Below, piece by piece: positions 43,945 to 53,597 of a stretch of DNA of 64,000 nt; positions within the stretch are counted from its first letter, which is position 1; every line of letters begins with the position of its first letter. The position numbers and the translations under genes are program-made. Source of the DNA: Candidatus Poribacteria bacterium (GTDB lineage: Bacteria; Poribacteria; WGA-4E; WGA-3G); NCBI GenBank assembly GCA_022824265.1, contig JAJEAG010000014.1:1-64000 (forward strand). The letters are read 5' to 3'. The notes below the pieces were generated by a model. It had not been told where the DNA came from and searched no databases. It saw only the letters and a program-made list of their open reading frames with translations.

Positions 43945-45833
43945 TGTGTATTGCTTTCTTTATCCAGAGCGACTAAATCCCACAATAGCACCGTGCCATC
44001 ATTACTTCCGCTCGCGAGTATCTTGCCATCAGGACTAAACGTAATACTGTATACATTACGATAATGACCAGTAAGGATTTGAGGTGGATTATCTGTGAAT
44101 ACCTCCCAGAGACGTATAGTATTATCATCACTTCCACTTGCAAGAGTTTGACCATCAGGACTGAATGCAATGCTGCGTACCCATCCGGTATGTCCTGTGA
44201 ACGTATGAAGGTATTCTCCTGTCTGCGGATGCCACAGTCGTATCGTTCCATCGGCACTACCACTTGCTAATATGCGACCATCCGGATTGAATGTTACAGT
44301 CAATATATCCGCTGAATGCCCTATAAGAGTGTGTAGTTGAATTCCAGTTTCCGTATTCCAAATATGGATGGACCTTTCATTTCTACCACTGCCACTTGCC
44401 AATGTTTTTCCATCTGGACTGAAGGCAACAGCATTGACCCAATCGGTATGTCCTAAAAGAGATTTGAGCATTTCACCGTCCTCAGTATCCCACAGAATTA
44501 TAGTGTTGTCACCACTGCCACTTGCGAGGATTTGTCCATCTGGACTGTATGCAATGCAATTAATCCAATTGGAATGTCCAATAAGAGTATCAAGAATTTT
44601 GGTTTCATTAAAATCCCACAGAATTATAGCATTATCACGACCACCACTGGCAAGTATTTTACCGTCAGGACTAAACGCTACTGTGCCTACATAATGTGTA
44701 TAACCAATGAGAGAGTGCAGTTGTTGTCCTGTACTTGTATCCCATAGGCGGACGGTGTTGTCTTTACTGCTACTTGCTAATATTTTACCATCAGGACTGA
44801 ATACCACACTATACACCACGTCTGGATGCTCAGCAAGGAAACGCAATGGTTTTCCTGTTTTCGCATCCCAAAGACGTATGGTCCCATCCAATCCCTCACT
44901 GACGATCATCTGTCCATTAGGACTGAACATAACATTTTCTACATTATCTGTATGACCGATGAGGGTATGAAGCAGCTTACCTGAATTTGTTTCCCATATA
45001 TTGATGTTATTATCATCACTACCACTGACAATCATCTTTCCATTTGGACTGAATGCTATACTACGAACCCAATCCGTGTGACTAGAGAAAGTGTTTACAG
45101 ATTCTTGTGTGTTTGAATTCCACAGAGTAACATTCATATCTTGTCCACCACTTGCGAGAGTTTTTCCATCTGGACTGAATACTACGTCATTGACCGGAGC
45201 ACTTGTGCGGTTAATGAGAGTGAAATTGATATAATTAGTACCTGATTTTATTGTCCATAAACGTATGGTTTCATCCTCACTTCCACTTGCAAGTAATTTG
45301 CCATCTGGACTGAACGCCACACTATTGACCACATCAGTATGTCCAGTAAAAATCTGATATTGTTTACCTGTCTTTGTATCCCATACCCGGACAGATTTAT
45401 CCTCACTTCCACTTGCAAGTAATTTGCCATCTGGACTGAATGCCACACTATAAATGGAACTATTATGTCCAGTTAAAGTATGAAGTAGTTCGCCACTATC
45501 TACCTCCCATAGACAGATAGTCTTGTCAAAACTACTACTTGCTAAGAACTTACCATTTGGACTATAACTGACACTCAAGACAGCATCTGAATGTCCAGTC
45601 AGCAGTTTTAGTGCTTTGCCGGTATTGACATCATATATCCAAATCCCTTTACTACTGCCAACAGCAAGGTGTGTACCATCGGGAGAATAATCTATCTCAG
45701 TACTCCAACCATTGCCAAGACGCATTACCGCCCCTTCGGGTAAAGGTAGGAGTGGGGATTGAGCCAAACTGGATGGTAAAAATCCAATTATCGTGAATAA
45801 GATAACAAAATTCAAAGACAACTTGATTTTCAT
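43941..45833 (-). CDS. Exported WD40-repeat protein (14 repeats)
   Basis: A 630-residue protein with signal peptide 1-24 (ending SLAQ) and fourteen WD40 units, each with the pattern S(V/I)AFSPDGKxLASGSxDxTIxLWDxxTG at ~42-residue spacing. Fourteen units suit two seven-bladed propellers or one large double ring. These are protein-interaction platforms; no kinase or other domain accompanies them. The product should be secreted or outer-surface exposed. It lies 9 bases downstream of uvrB and overlaps the next gene by 4 bases, so it belongs to the uvrB to giant-TPR transcription unit. DNA-level repetition between units is high, making this a likely site of recombination. Confidence 0.88.
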   Translation of the reverse strand: MKIKLSLNFVILFTIIGFLPSSLAQSPLLPLPEGAVMRLGNGWSTEIDYSPDGTHLAVGSSKGIWIYDVNTGKALKLLTGHSDAVLSVSYSPNGKFLASSSFDKTICLWEVDSGELLHTLTGHNSSIYSVAFSPDGKLLASGSEDKSVRVWDTKTGKQYQIFTGHTDVVNSVAFSPDGKLLASGSEDETIRLWTIKSGTNYINFTLINRTSAPVNDVVFSPDGKTLASGGQDMNVTLWNSNTQESVNTFSSHTDWVRSIAFSPNGKMIVSGSDDNNINIWETNSGKLLHTLIGHTDNVENVMFSPNGQMIVSEGLDGTIRLWDAKTGKPLRFLAEHPDVVYSVVFSPDGKILASSSKDNTVRLWDTSTGQQLHSLIGYTHYVGTVAFSPDGKILASGGRDNAIILWDFNETKILDTLIGHSNWINCIAYSPDGQILASGSGDNTIILWDTEDGEMLKSLLGHTDWVNAVAFSPDGKTLASGSGRNERSIHIWNTETGIQLHTLIGHSADILTVTFNPDGRILASGSADGTIRLWHPQTGEYLHTFTGHTGWVRSIAFSPDGQTLASGSDDNTIRLWEVFTDNPPQILTGHYRNVYSITFSPDGKILASGSNDGTVLLWDLVALDKESNTQ

Positions 45834-45842
45834 TGTGAATTT

Positions 45843-47906
45843 TTACTTCTGTTCAGTGGTCTTTTCTTTTAGTTCCGCAATTTGGTCGCGTAATGAAGCA
45901 GCAAGCTCAAACTCCAAGTCTATTGCAGCTTTATGCATCTGACGCGTTAAATCATCAATTGTTGCTACTATATATTGTTCGTTTGCTTCTTCAATCATTG
46001 GTACTGGCTTTATATCTTCTGGTTTCTTGGTAACATATTCCTCATTAGATTCAGAAATAAGTTGTTCAATTGCTTTCTGAATCGTTGCGGGTGTAATATT
46101 GTTTTCCTCATTGTATTTTAATTGTATATCACGTCTTCGTTGAGTCTCAGCGATTGCGTCTGCCATTGCATCTGTGATTGTGTCACCGTATAGCAGGACT
46201 TCACCGTCAACATTTCGAGCTGCACGTCCGGATGTTTGCACTAACGAGGTTACTGATCGAAGGAAACCTGGACGGTCTGCGTCAAGGATAGCAACGAGTG
46301 AAACTTCAGGTAGATCAAGTCCTTCACGAAGTAGATTGATACCGATGAGTACATCAAATTCCCCCTCTCGAAGTTGCCGCAAGATTCTTGCACGGTCAAA
46401 TATATCTATTTCAGAATGCATATAGTTTGCTCGGATACCTGCCTCTATAAAATACTCGCTTAAGTCCTCTGCCATCCGTTTTGTAAGTGTTGTCACGAGT
46501 ACGCGCTGTTTCTGTTTTACTCGTTCGCGTATTTTTCCTATAAGGTGGTCAATTTGCCCGCGGACGGGATGGACAGATATTTGTGGGTCAATCAATCCTG
46601 TAGGACGTATAATCTGCTCAACAATTTGTCCGCCACCTTTTTCTTCTATCTCATACTTACCAGGAGTAGCGGAAACAAAGATGACTTGATCAATGTACGC
46701 TGCTACTTCTTCAAACTGTAGTGGTCGATTATCTAATGCTGAAGGTAAACGGAATCCGTATTCTACCAATGTCAGTTTTCTTGAACGGTCACCACGATAC
46801 ATTCCTTTCAGTTGTGGAACTGTCACGTGTGATTCGTCAATGAATAATAGAAAGTCCTCAGGAAAATAGTTTAGTAGACAGTAAGGTGGTTCGCCGGGTT
46901 GCAAACCAGAAAGGTGGCGTGAATAATTTTCAATACCTGAACAGTACCCTACCTCTCGGAGCATCTCTAAATCAAAACGTGTTCGTTGTTCAATTCGTTG
47001 TGCTTCTAACAGTTTATTTTCTTTTTCAAAAGTAGCTATTTGTTCATGTAGTTCAAGTTCAATGTTTATGAGTGCTTCTTCAAAAATATCTGCATCCGTC
47101 ATAAAGTGTTTTGCGGGGAATATTTCAAGTGTATCCTGTTTTCCTAATATCTCACCAGTAGTAGTGTCAATTTCACATATTCTATCCACTTCGTCACCAA
47201 ACAACTCAATACGAAATGCACTTTCGCTGTAGGCTGGAAACACCTCAATCACATCCCCTCGTACACGGAACGTGCCTTGCCAAAAATCAACATCGTTTCG
47301 GACGTATTGTATATCTACCAATTCCCTGAGGAATTCATCTCTTCTGATGATTTTACCTATTTCTAAGTCAATTTTTTGTCCTTCAAATTCGCGTGGTGAA
47401 CCGAGTCCGTATATACATGAAACACTTGCAACAATAATAACATCGCGCCGAGACATTAAGGATGCTGTTGATGCAAGCCGCATCCGAGTAATTTCTTCGT
47501 TAATACGGACATCCTTTTCAATGAAGGTATCAGTTGATGGGATATATGCCTCTGGTTGGTAATATTCATAATCACTGACAAAATAGTGAACAGCGTTGTG
47601 AGGGAAAAAGGTTTTGAACTCATTGTAAAGTTGTGCTGAAAGGGTTTTGTTTGGGGAAATGACGAGGGTTGGACGTTGAACATTCTGGATCAAATTTGCC
47701 ATAGTGTATGTTTTACCAGAACCAGTGACACCCAGAAGTGTTTGAGCTTTATCACCGCGTAGGATACCATTTGTCAACTTTTCAATTGCTTGCGGTTGGT
47801 CGCCTTGTGGATCAAAATCGGAGACTAATTCAAATGGTTCTGATGGTATCTCAGGATTTACATTAATAGGCGAGATTGATGGACGTACATCAAGTTGCTC
47901 TCTCAT
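45843..47906 (-). CDS. uvrB: UvrABC excinuclease subunit B
   Basis: A 687-residue DNA-repair helicase-like subunit. Walker A GVTGSGKT (~59-66) and the following TYTMANL, the beta-hairpin SDYEYYQPEAYIPSTDTFIEKD that clamps damaged DNA, DESHVT motif II, the ATS-like motif SATPGKYE, and motif VI (QTSGRAARN) are in order. The C-terminal UVR coiled coil for UvrC contact is at ~645-680 (MHKAAIDLEFELAASLRDQIAELKE split). With UvrA and UvrC it recognises and incises DNA around lesions in nucleotide excision repair. Standard length. It is the first gene of the minus-strand unit that continues with the WD40 and tandem-domain genes. Confidence 0.97.
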   Translation of the reverse strand: MREQLDVRPSISPINVNPEIPSEPFELVSDFDPQGDQPQAIEKLTNGILRGDKAQTLLGVTGSGKTYTMANLIQNVQRPTLVISPNKTLSAQLYNEFKTFFPHNAVHYFVSDYEYYQPEAYIPSTDTFIEKDVRINEEITRMRLASTASLMSRRDVIIVASVSCIYGLGSPREFEGQKIDLEIGKIIRRDEFLRELVDIQYVRNDVDFWQGTFRVRGDVIEVFPAYSESAFRIELFGDEVDRICEIDTTTGEILGKQDTLEIFPAKHFMTDADIFEEALINIELELHEQIATFEKENKLLEAQRIEQRTRFDLEMLREVGYCSGIENYSRHLSGLQPGEPPYCLLNYFPEDFLLFIDESHVTVPQLKGMYRGDRSRKLTLVEYGFRLPSALDNRPLQFEEVAAYIDQVIFVSATPGKYEIEEKGGGQIVEQIIRPTGLIDPQISVHPVRGQIDHLIGKIRERVKQKQRVLVTTLTKRMAEDLSEYFIEAGIRANYMHSEIDIFDRARILRQLREGEFDVLIGINLLREGLDLPEVSLVAILDADRPGFLRSVTSLVQTSGRAARNVDGEVLLYGDTITDAMADAIAETQRRRDIQLKYNEENNITPATIQKAIEQLISESNEEYVTKKPEDIKPVPMIEEANEQYIVATIDDLTRQMHKAAIDLEFELAASLRDQIAELKEKTTEQK

Positions 47907-48120
47907 ATTCTACCTTATATATAAATTTATAGAGTTTTCAGTGGTTGGTAAATGATCTAAATGCTAATGGTATTGTATGAGTAGTATAGCATGTTTTGAG
48001 GAGAATGTATAGGTAAAGTATTAGTATGATGTGGGGCAAATGTGATTATGATATATAATTGAAATAATTAGACAGAATAGTGTCCAATTAATTCTATAAT
48101 TCACCATGCTTTCATTCCGA

Positions 48121-48303
48121 AAGATTCAGAGTTTTCAGAGTCAGAGGGAAAATTGCACAAATTTGTCATGTGCTATAAACCTATATTCTATATGGGTTAG
48201 AAGGGTATTTATGACTTATTTAGTCAAGAATGACTCTGAAAATTCGGATTATTTTACCAAACACAGTGATAACGAATTTTAGGATGTGGATTCAACCAAT
48301 TTC
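48121..48303 (-). repeat. 184-bp dispersed repeat, copy B (inverted relative to 21807)
   Basis: The reverse complement of this stretch matches 21807-21990 along its length, with the ends attcagagttttcagagtca/ccgaattttcagagtca inverted. It lies in the gene-free 47907-48374 interval, in which nothing else coding or structured was seen. Two copies 26 kb apart with small differences support a mobile or replicative origin. Confidence 0.75.
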
Positions 48304-48374
48304 AAATGCAATTTATTGCGAATTCACGTTCCAAAACCTATATCATACCTATCTCATAATAATTGCAATTATAG

Positions 48375-50876
48375 TTAATGTTGGTCACAGATTTTGGTAG
48401 GTTCTTGTCCTTTGATGAAAGGTTCATTGCTTATGTTTTCTGGTGGGCATGTATCTTTATTTTTAAGTAGACCTGTGGTTTTATCAATTTCCCAGAATTC
48501 TATTCCTTCAGGTACAGGAAATGTCTTTTTAGGACCTCTCGCTGCTTCAGCCATGAAGCGTATCCAAATAGGTAATGCAGCTTTTGCGCCTTCTTGATTG
48601 TAGTTTTTGCGATTGGAACGTTGTCTATCAAGTCCAACCCAAACACCAACAACAAGATCAGTTGAATAACCAACGAACCAAGCATCTACGTTGTCATTCG
48701 TAGTTCCAGTTTTTCCAGCTACCTCCCATCCATTAAAAGCAGGATTTCTTGTTGCGCGTATTCCTGTTCCTTCCGTTATTACACTCTGTAAAAATGAAGT
48801 AATTTGGTATGCCACCTTTTCGTCTAATACACGGGTACGTTCAGGTTGTTTATGATAAAGAGGTTTCCCATCAGAATCTACGACATATTCAACATAACTC
48901 GGTTCAACCCGAATACCTCGATTGGCAAACACACCATAAGCAGCAGTTAGTTCAGCTACCTTCAAACCAGATGCCCCTAATGTAAGTGCTGGAACGGGTA
49001 TCATAGGACTATCAATCCCCATTCGTTTTGTTAATTTTACAATACGATTGATACCTTCCCATAGTCCATCTTCATTTTTAGATGTTTCAAGTGCGGCTCG
49101 GACAGTTGGAACGTTTATTGATCGTTTTATGACATCTCGAATAGTAAGTGGACCTTTAAAAGTGTTACTGTAGTTGTCTGGATACCACATTGGTTGCCCG
49201 GGTGCAGGTATCATTCCCCAGCTTTCATCTACGAGAATTGTTGATGGCGTAACAATGGCAGGTTCCTCCATCAGTGCGGCAAAAACGATCGGTTTAAATG
49301 CCGAACCTGGTTGTCTTCGGGCAGGATCACGTTTCGTTCCCAATGTTCGATTAAATTCGTTTTTATTTGGCTTATCTTTAAAATCCTTGTCAGTAATAAA
49401 GAAATCTCTACCACCAACCATTGCTTTTACTTGTCCGGTTTGCGGTTCAAATGCGATAAGAGCAGCCTGTAGATAATTAGTTATAGGGTGTATACCGTTT
49501 ATATTTTCTTTATTGGTATCGTAATTTGGTAAGTGCTTTCCCCATATTCTATCCATATATCGCAAGTGGTCACCAATTGCATTTACGCCTACTGTTTGCA
49601 TTGACATATCAATAGTGGTGTAGACCTTCAAACCTTCTTTATATAAACTTTCTTTTAAATCCGGTATTTTTTCAAGTTCTGACTTGATGTGACGTATAAA
49701 GTGTCCTGCGGTATACTCTTTTGCTTTGACAGAAGATTCAGATGAATGTTGTACCGTTATGGGTTGATTCCGATTTTCATTATACTCTTTCTCTGTAATG
49801 AATCTTTGGTCAAACATTACCCTAAGGACGGTATTACGTCGTCTCCGTGCATTTTCAGGATTCTTAGCAGGAGAATACATGGTAGTTCCCTTTGGAATTG
49901 CAGCGAGTAAAGCACATTCATGGTAATCGAGTTCTGATACTTCTTTTCCAAAGAACTCCATAGCAGCTTTTTGAACACCAAATAGTTGCTGGTGGTTGAA
50001 TCGTCCGAAATCAATATAATTGAGATATCCTTCCAATATTTGATCCTTGGATAGTTGTTTTTCAATCCTGAAGGCGAGTAACATTTCACGAACTTTTCTT
50101 TGTAGATTTCGTTCTTTGCCTAAGTAGACGTTCCGTGTGAGTTGTTGTGTTAATGTGCTTGTTGCCCCAATTTCATTTCCAGTTCCAACAAAGTCTTTAA
50201 TTGCCCCTACCAGTCTCACAACATCTATCCCAGAATGTTGATAAAACCGTCTATCTTCAATTGCAATAAAAGCGTCCTTTAATTTAGTTGGCATATCTAC
50301 AAGTCGGATTATTTTACGTTTAGTCCGTGTGTCATCTTCGGTAGGTTCAGCGATTAATTCCGGTTCAAGATAAAAACTGCGGATAGTATTACCAGAATCG
50401 TCGTGCATGAGTATTATCTTTCCACTATTTACTGTAAGATAAATCCGTTTTACTAAGGACTCATCTTCCGTATATGGATAATCAAAATGTCTTGTAAACA
50501 GTTCAATAGAACCATTTTGTTTTCCTGTTTCTCCTCTCAATTGCACCAAGTATTGACCAGGATCGTTTATGCCTTTGTTTCCGGGTAAGACTTTTTCGTA
50601 TTCCAGTCGTTCCAATTTATCAATTAAAAAGACTGTTGTATCCTGTAGTTGCACTTCACAAATTGACGAGTATACCTCAAGATTTTGTCGCCAAGTCTGT
50701 GTATCCTGTTTGTATTCTAATTTTTGAAGATCGAGGGAGGCAACATCTTCCCAACACCCAAACATAAATCCACCTGCAACACCTATACCAAAACAGATGA
50801 CAAAAAAGAGCATGATGCAAGCAACAAGGATGAGACTGATGATGACTTGTAAGGTATGTGAAAGGAAACGTAGCAT
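48375..50876 (-). CDS. Class A penicillin-binding protein (bifunctional transglycosylase/transpeptidase)
   Basis: An 833-residue peptidoglycan synthase with a single N-terminal membrane anchor (10-37). A regulatory segment (UB2H-like, ~85-150, YLTVNSGKIILMHDDSGN) as in PBP1b precedes the GT51 transglycosylase: EDRRFYQHSGID, GATSTLTQQLTRN, RNLQRKVREM, KDQILEGYLN. The transpeptidase carries SAFKP (Ser-x2-Lys), SINVP (SxN) and KTGTT (KTG) motifs. It polymerises and cross-links peptidoglycan at the outer face of the inner membrane. It is longer than minimal enzymes because of the extra N-terminal module. A gene of its own with a 47-base gap to the redoxin gene upstream. Confidence 0.93.
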   Translation of the reverse strand: MLRFLSHTLQVIISLILVACIMLFFVICFGIGVAGGFMFGCWEDVASLDLQKLEYKQDTQTWRQNLEVYSSICEVQLQDTTVFLIDKLERLEYEKVLPGNKGINDPGQYLVQLRGETGKQNGSIELFTRHFDYPYTEDESLVKRIYLTVNSGKIILMHDDSGNTIRSFYLEPELIAEPTEDDTRTKRKIIRLVDMPTKLKDAFIAIEDRRFYQHSGIDVVRLVGAIKDFVGTGNEIGATSTLTQQLTRNVYLGKERNLQRKVREMLLAFRIEKQLSKDQILEGYLNYIDFGRFNHQQLFGVQKAAMEFFGKEVSELDYHECALLAAIPKGTTMYSPAKNPENARRRRNTVLRVMFDQRFITEKEYNENRNQPITVQHSSESSVKAKEYTAGHFIRHIKSELEKIPDLKESLYKEGLKVYTTIDMSMQTVGVNAIGDHLRYMDRIWGKHLPNYDTNKENINGIHPITNYLQAALIAFEPQTGQVKAMVGGRDFFITDKDFKDKPNKNEFNRTLGTKRDPARRQPGSAFKPIVFAALMEEPAIVTPSTILVDESWGMIPAPGQPMWYPDNYSNTFKGPLTIRDVIKRSINVPTVRAALETSKNEDGLWEGINRIVKLTKRMGIDSPMIPVPALTLGASGLKVAELTAAYGVFANRGIRVEPSYVEYVVDSDGKPLYHKQPERTRVLDEKVAYQITSFLQSVITEGTGIRATRNPAFNGWEVAGKTGTTNDNVDAWFVGYSTDLVVGVWVGLDRQRSNRKNYNQEGAKAALPIWIRFMAEAARGPKKTFPVPEGIEFWEIDKTTGLLKNKDTCPPENISNEPFIKGQEPTKICDQH

Positions 50877-50925
50877 GTTTTATCCTAATGAAGTATATTA
50901 AACGTTATTCATTGTGATGTGAATA

Positions 50926-51546
50926 TTATGGTGTTCGATCTAATTCCGCTTTTCTGACCCGTTTTATAGTGCATCCTATTGCGCGGGTCTTTTTCTGTTT
51001 TTCTGGTATAATTTTTCCATCTAATACCAGATCCAAAACTGGTCTAAGATACTGTTTTTTAGGTTTCTCACGACTATCGTCAATTGCTCCTCTATAGAGG
51101 AGTATGTTTTCGTTATTTAATACAAATACTTCAGGTGTTCTACGTGCATTAAAATAGTCTGCGATATTGTTTTTTGGGTCTAACAGAATAGGGAATTCAA
51201 GTTTATGTTTCTCCCTATACTGTTTGATTTCTTCAAGTGTTTCATGTTTGTTAGAATGGATTCCAACTAACTGAACATCTTTCTCTTTGTAATCCTTGAA
51301 TAATGTATTAATGCGTTCAATATAATCATCAACCACTGGACATTTTGTTGCAAGAAATATCAGAACAATAACCTTTTTTTCTTCTTTAAGTTTCTTCAGA
51401 GAACGACTTTTGTCATCTGTGTCTTTTAAACTCCACTCTTTGACTTTTTCATCAATCTTGACTGATTCTTCTGTCTTCTGCTCTGCGACAACTACAAAAA
51501 AGGAACATAGGAAAATAACAATTCCATGTATGAATAATTTCCTCAT
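50926..51546 (-). CDS. Exported redoxin (AhpC/TlpA-like) protein
   Basis: A 206-residue protein with signal peptide 1-21. The thioredoxin fold follows: KVIVLIFLATKCPVVDDYIERI has a lone cysteine where TlpA-type proteins have CxxC; the sequence PEVFVLNNENILLYRGAID and a C-terminal IGCTIKR are the typical remainder of this subgroup, so a second cysteine near the end may be the resolving residue. It probably reduces peroxides or disulfides in the periplasm. Its substrate is uncertain. It may be transcribed with PBP1 (49 bases apart). Confidence 0.78.
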   Translation of the reverse strand: MRKLFIHGIVIFLCSFFVVVAEQKTEESVKIDEKVKEWSLKDTDDKSRSLKKLKEEKKVIVLIFLATKCPVVDDYIERINTLFKDYKEKDVQLVGIHSNKHETLEEIKQYREKHKLEFPILLDPKNNIADYFNARRTPEVFVLNNENILLYRGAIDDSREKPKKQYLRPVLDLVLDGKIIPEKQKKTRAIGCTIKRVRKAELDRTP

Positions 51547-51618
51547 TTATGTCACTCCTTTATGTTAAAACGATTCAAACTAAATTTCGTTTATAATGCA
51601 GTTGGACTCAATAGAAAC

Positions 51619-52374
51619 TTATACTGAGGTTATGTTGGATGAAAGAAAATCGGTCAGTTCATGCAGATGGTTAAGTTGGACATCTACAAAGGACAGGTCT
51701 GGACATTCTTTCGTCTGATTTCCTACCATCCATGCGGTCCACATTCCAACATTCTTTGCGCCTACCATGTCTGCTTTATAGCTATCACCGACATAGATTG
51801 CTTCTGCTGGTGCTACATCCAATTCCGACAAAGCTGCTTCAAATATTTTTGGATCAGGTTTTGCTACACCAAAAGCAGTGGAATCTATGATAACATCCAT
51901 TAATGGTGTAAGTTGGTATTCATCACACCATCCGCTTGTATTGCCGAAATTATTGCTGATTACACCGAGTTTATATGTTCCGTGAAGTGTTTTGAGCCAT
52001 TCGGAGTTCTTTGAGAGACTCTCGGACACTCCTTTGCAAAACCACTCAACATATTCATCTTTCAATTCTTCACTTAAATCAAGTCTGGCAAATACTCCTG
52101 TTCCGATAGCATCTACAGTTTCTCTTAGTGTGCATTCTGCTGCAGCACTATTTGCTACTGCTCCGATAGGCAACATTGAGCCTTCTTGATATGACCAATC
52201 AACTGCGGTATCACCAAATGCAAATTCTGAGATTGTTGCTTTATCCGCAACGTCAAAAGCCTCGCGAGTGATTGCAGGATGGTGTTTATTTATAAACTGA
52301 TATGTGCGTTCTAACCAATGTATTCCGTTTCCATCTAAAGTTCCACCAAAATCAAAGATTAATGCTTGAATCAT
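51619..52374 (-). CDS. HAD-like hydrolase
   Basis: A 251-residue cytoplasmic protein of the haloacid dehalogenase superfamily. Motif I is FDFGGTLD (the nucleophile Asp9 with Gly where the second Asp often lies), motif II appears in GVISNNF, the Lys of motif III in ...GVAKPDPKIF and motif IV in YVGDSYKADMVGAKNVGM. The cap is helical (C1 type). It is probably a phosphatase for a sugar or nucleotide phosphate; the substrate is unknown. It lies 134 bases downstream of a GT9 gene, with only a short A/T-rich spacer. Confidence 0.82.
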   Translation of the reverse strand: MIQALIFDFGGTLDGNGIHWLERTYQFINKHHPAITREAFDVADKATISEFAFGDTAVDWSYQEGSMLPIGAVANSAAAECTLRETVDAIGTGVFARLDLSEELKDEYVEWFCKGVSESLSKNSEWLKTLHGTYKLGVISNNFGNTSGWCDEYQLTPLMDVIIDSTAFGVAKPDPKIFEAALSELDVAPAEAIYVGDSYKADMVGAKNVGMWTAWMVGNQTKECPDLSFVDVQLNHLHELTDFLSSNITSV

Positions 52375-52508
52375 GTTGATTCTTACTTCCTTTAAAATAT
52401 TTTACTATATGGTATCTTGTATTATGATTCTTGTTGTTAAATCAGTGTGTCGATTGGATTCAACACAGAAACCTAATAAGATTGTATCTGATCAATCAAT
52501 TACCATCT

Positions 52509-53597
52509 TTAGATTTCCTCGCTTAAATCCAATCCACCTGTTTTCTGACTTAATATTGTCATTATTGATTTCACGACTTCGTCTACTTTTATTTCCTGCA
52601 TACACAAATACGGTTGATCCTGTCGGTGGCAGGTACGTTTGTAACAAGGTCTACACGACACAGTTTTTTCAATGACGGTATGTCCTTTACCGTAAGGTTT
52701 GTGTCGTACTGGATCTGTTGGACCGAAAAGTGCGACCGTGGGAGTTCCAACAGATGCAGCAATATGCATAGGACCACTATCACAGGTTAGACATACATCA
52801 CAACGTTCCAATAATGCGCCAAGTTGCATCAGATCTGTTTTCCCGACAAGATTAATGGTTGAATCTGATAATTCCAATTGTTCTACAAAATTAAGTTCAT
52901 CAGTTGAACCTATTAAAACAATTTTGATTTCTGGTGTAGAATCTGATATATATTTGATTACATCTGCCATATTCTTAACATTCCACTGTTTTGAACGCCA
53001 TGTTGTCCCCAAATTCACAACGATCAACCGATCTTCTGTAGATACACCTTCTTTTTTTAGTAAGTCAAAGAGTGATTCTCGGTTCTCATCTGTATGCCAA
53101 TATTCTAAATATGATGTTGTTTTGTATTGCTTATCGGTATTAGTTTTTGTCTTAGGATCAATATATTTTTTTAGAAGTTGTATCACTTGTAGATATCTAT
53201 CTACTTCGTGTATATTGATATTATCTTTGGACGAAGAGGTAAGAAATAGTTTGCGTCCTTTATAGTTTGAACCAACACGAATCGGTATCCGGGCAATGAA
53301 TGGCAATAGAACGTTCCTGAATGAGGAAGGATGTAGTATAACAGCAATGTCAAATTGATTTTCTCGTATGCGACGGTATAATTCCATAAAAGAACGGTTA
53401 GTGTCATCCGTTTTTCTATCAAGAATATAGTTGTCAACATACGGGTTTGATTTCATCAGATCGGCAACAAGTGGTCGCAGAAGAAAAGTCAGGCTTGAAT
53501 TTGGGTATGCCTGCTTTAGCGCGCGCAGTGCTGGCGTGAGAAGGACCATGTCACCGATCCATGCCCCTGTATGACACACGAGAATCTTAGTCATCAA
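52509..53597 (-). CDS. GT9 family glycosyltransferase (ADP-heptose:LPS heptosyltransferase-like)
   Basis: A 362-residue cytoplasmic glycosyltransferase. The N-terminus MTKILVCHTGAWIGDMVLLTPALRAL is the GT9 signature (GDxxLxTPxLxxL), and the C-terminal half has CDVCLTCDSGPMHIAASVGTPTVALFGPTDPVRHKPYG, the nucleotide-sugar and D-S-G-P loop. It would add heptose or a related sugar to lipopolysaccharide core. Cys-rich segment SCRPCYKRTCHRQD near the end is present in many of these. The start overlaps the upstream PHP gene by 4 bases. The neighbouring PHP-domain and HAD genes may be in the same envelope pathway. Confidence 0.85.
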   Translation of the reverse strand: MMTKILVCHTGAWIGDMVLLTPALRALKQAYPNSSLTFLLRPLVADLMKSNPYVDNYILDRKTDDTNRSFMELYRRIRENQFDIAVILHPSSFRNVLLPFIARIPIRVGSNYKGRKLFLTSSSKDNINIHEVDRYLQVIQLLKKYIDPKTKTNTDKQYKTTSYLEYWHTDENRESLFDLLKKEGVSTEDRLIVVNLGTTWRSKQWNVKNMADVIKYISDSTPEIKIVLIGSTDELNFVEQLELSDSTINLVGKTDLMQLGALLERCDVCLTCDSGPMHIAASVGTPTVALFGPTDPVRHKPYGKGHTVIEKTVSCRPCYKRTCHRQDQPYLCMQEIKVDEVVKSIMTILSQKTGGLDLSEEI

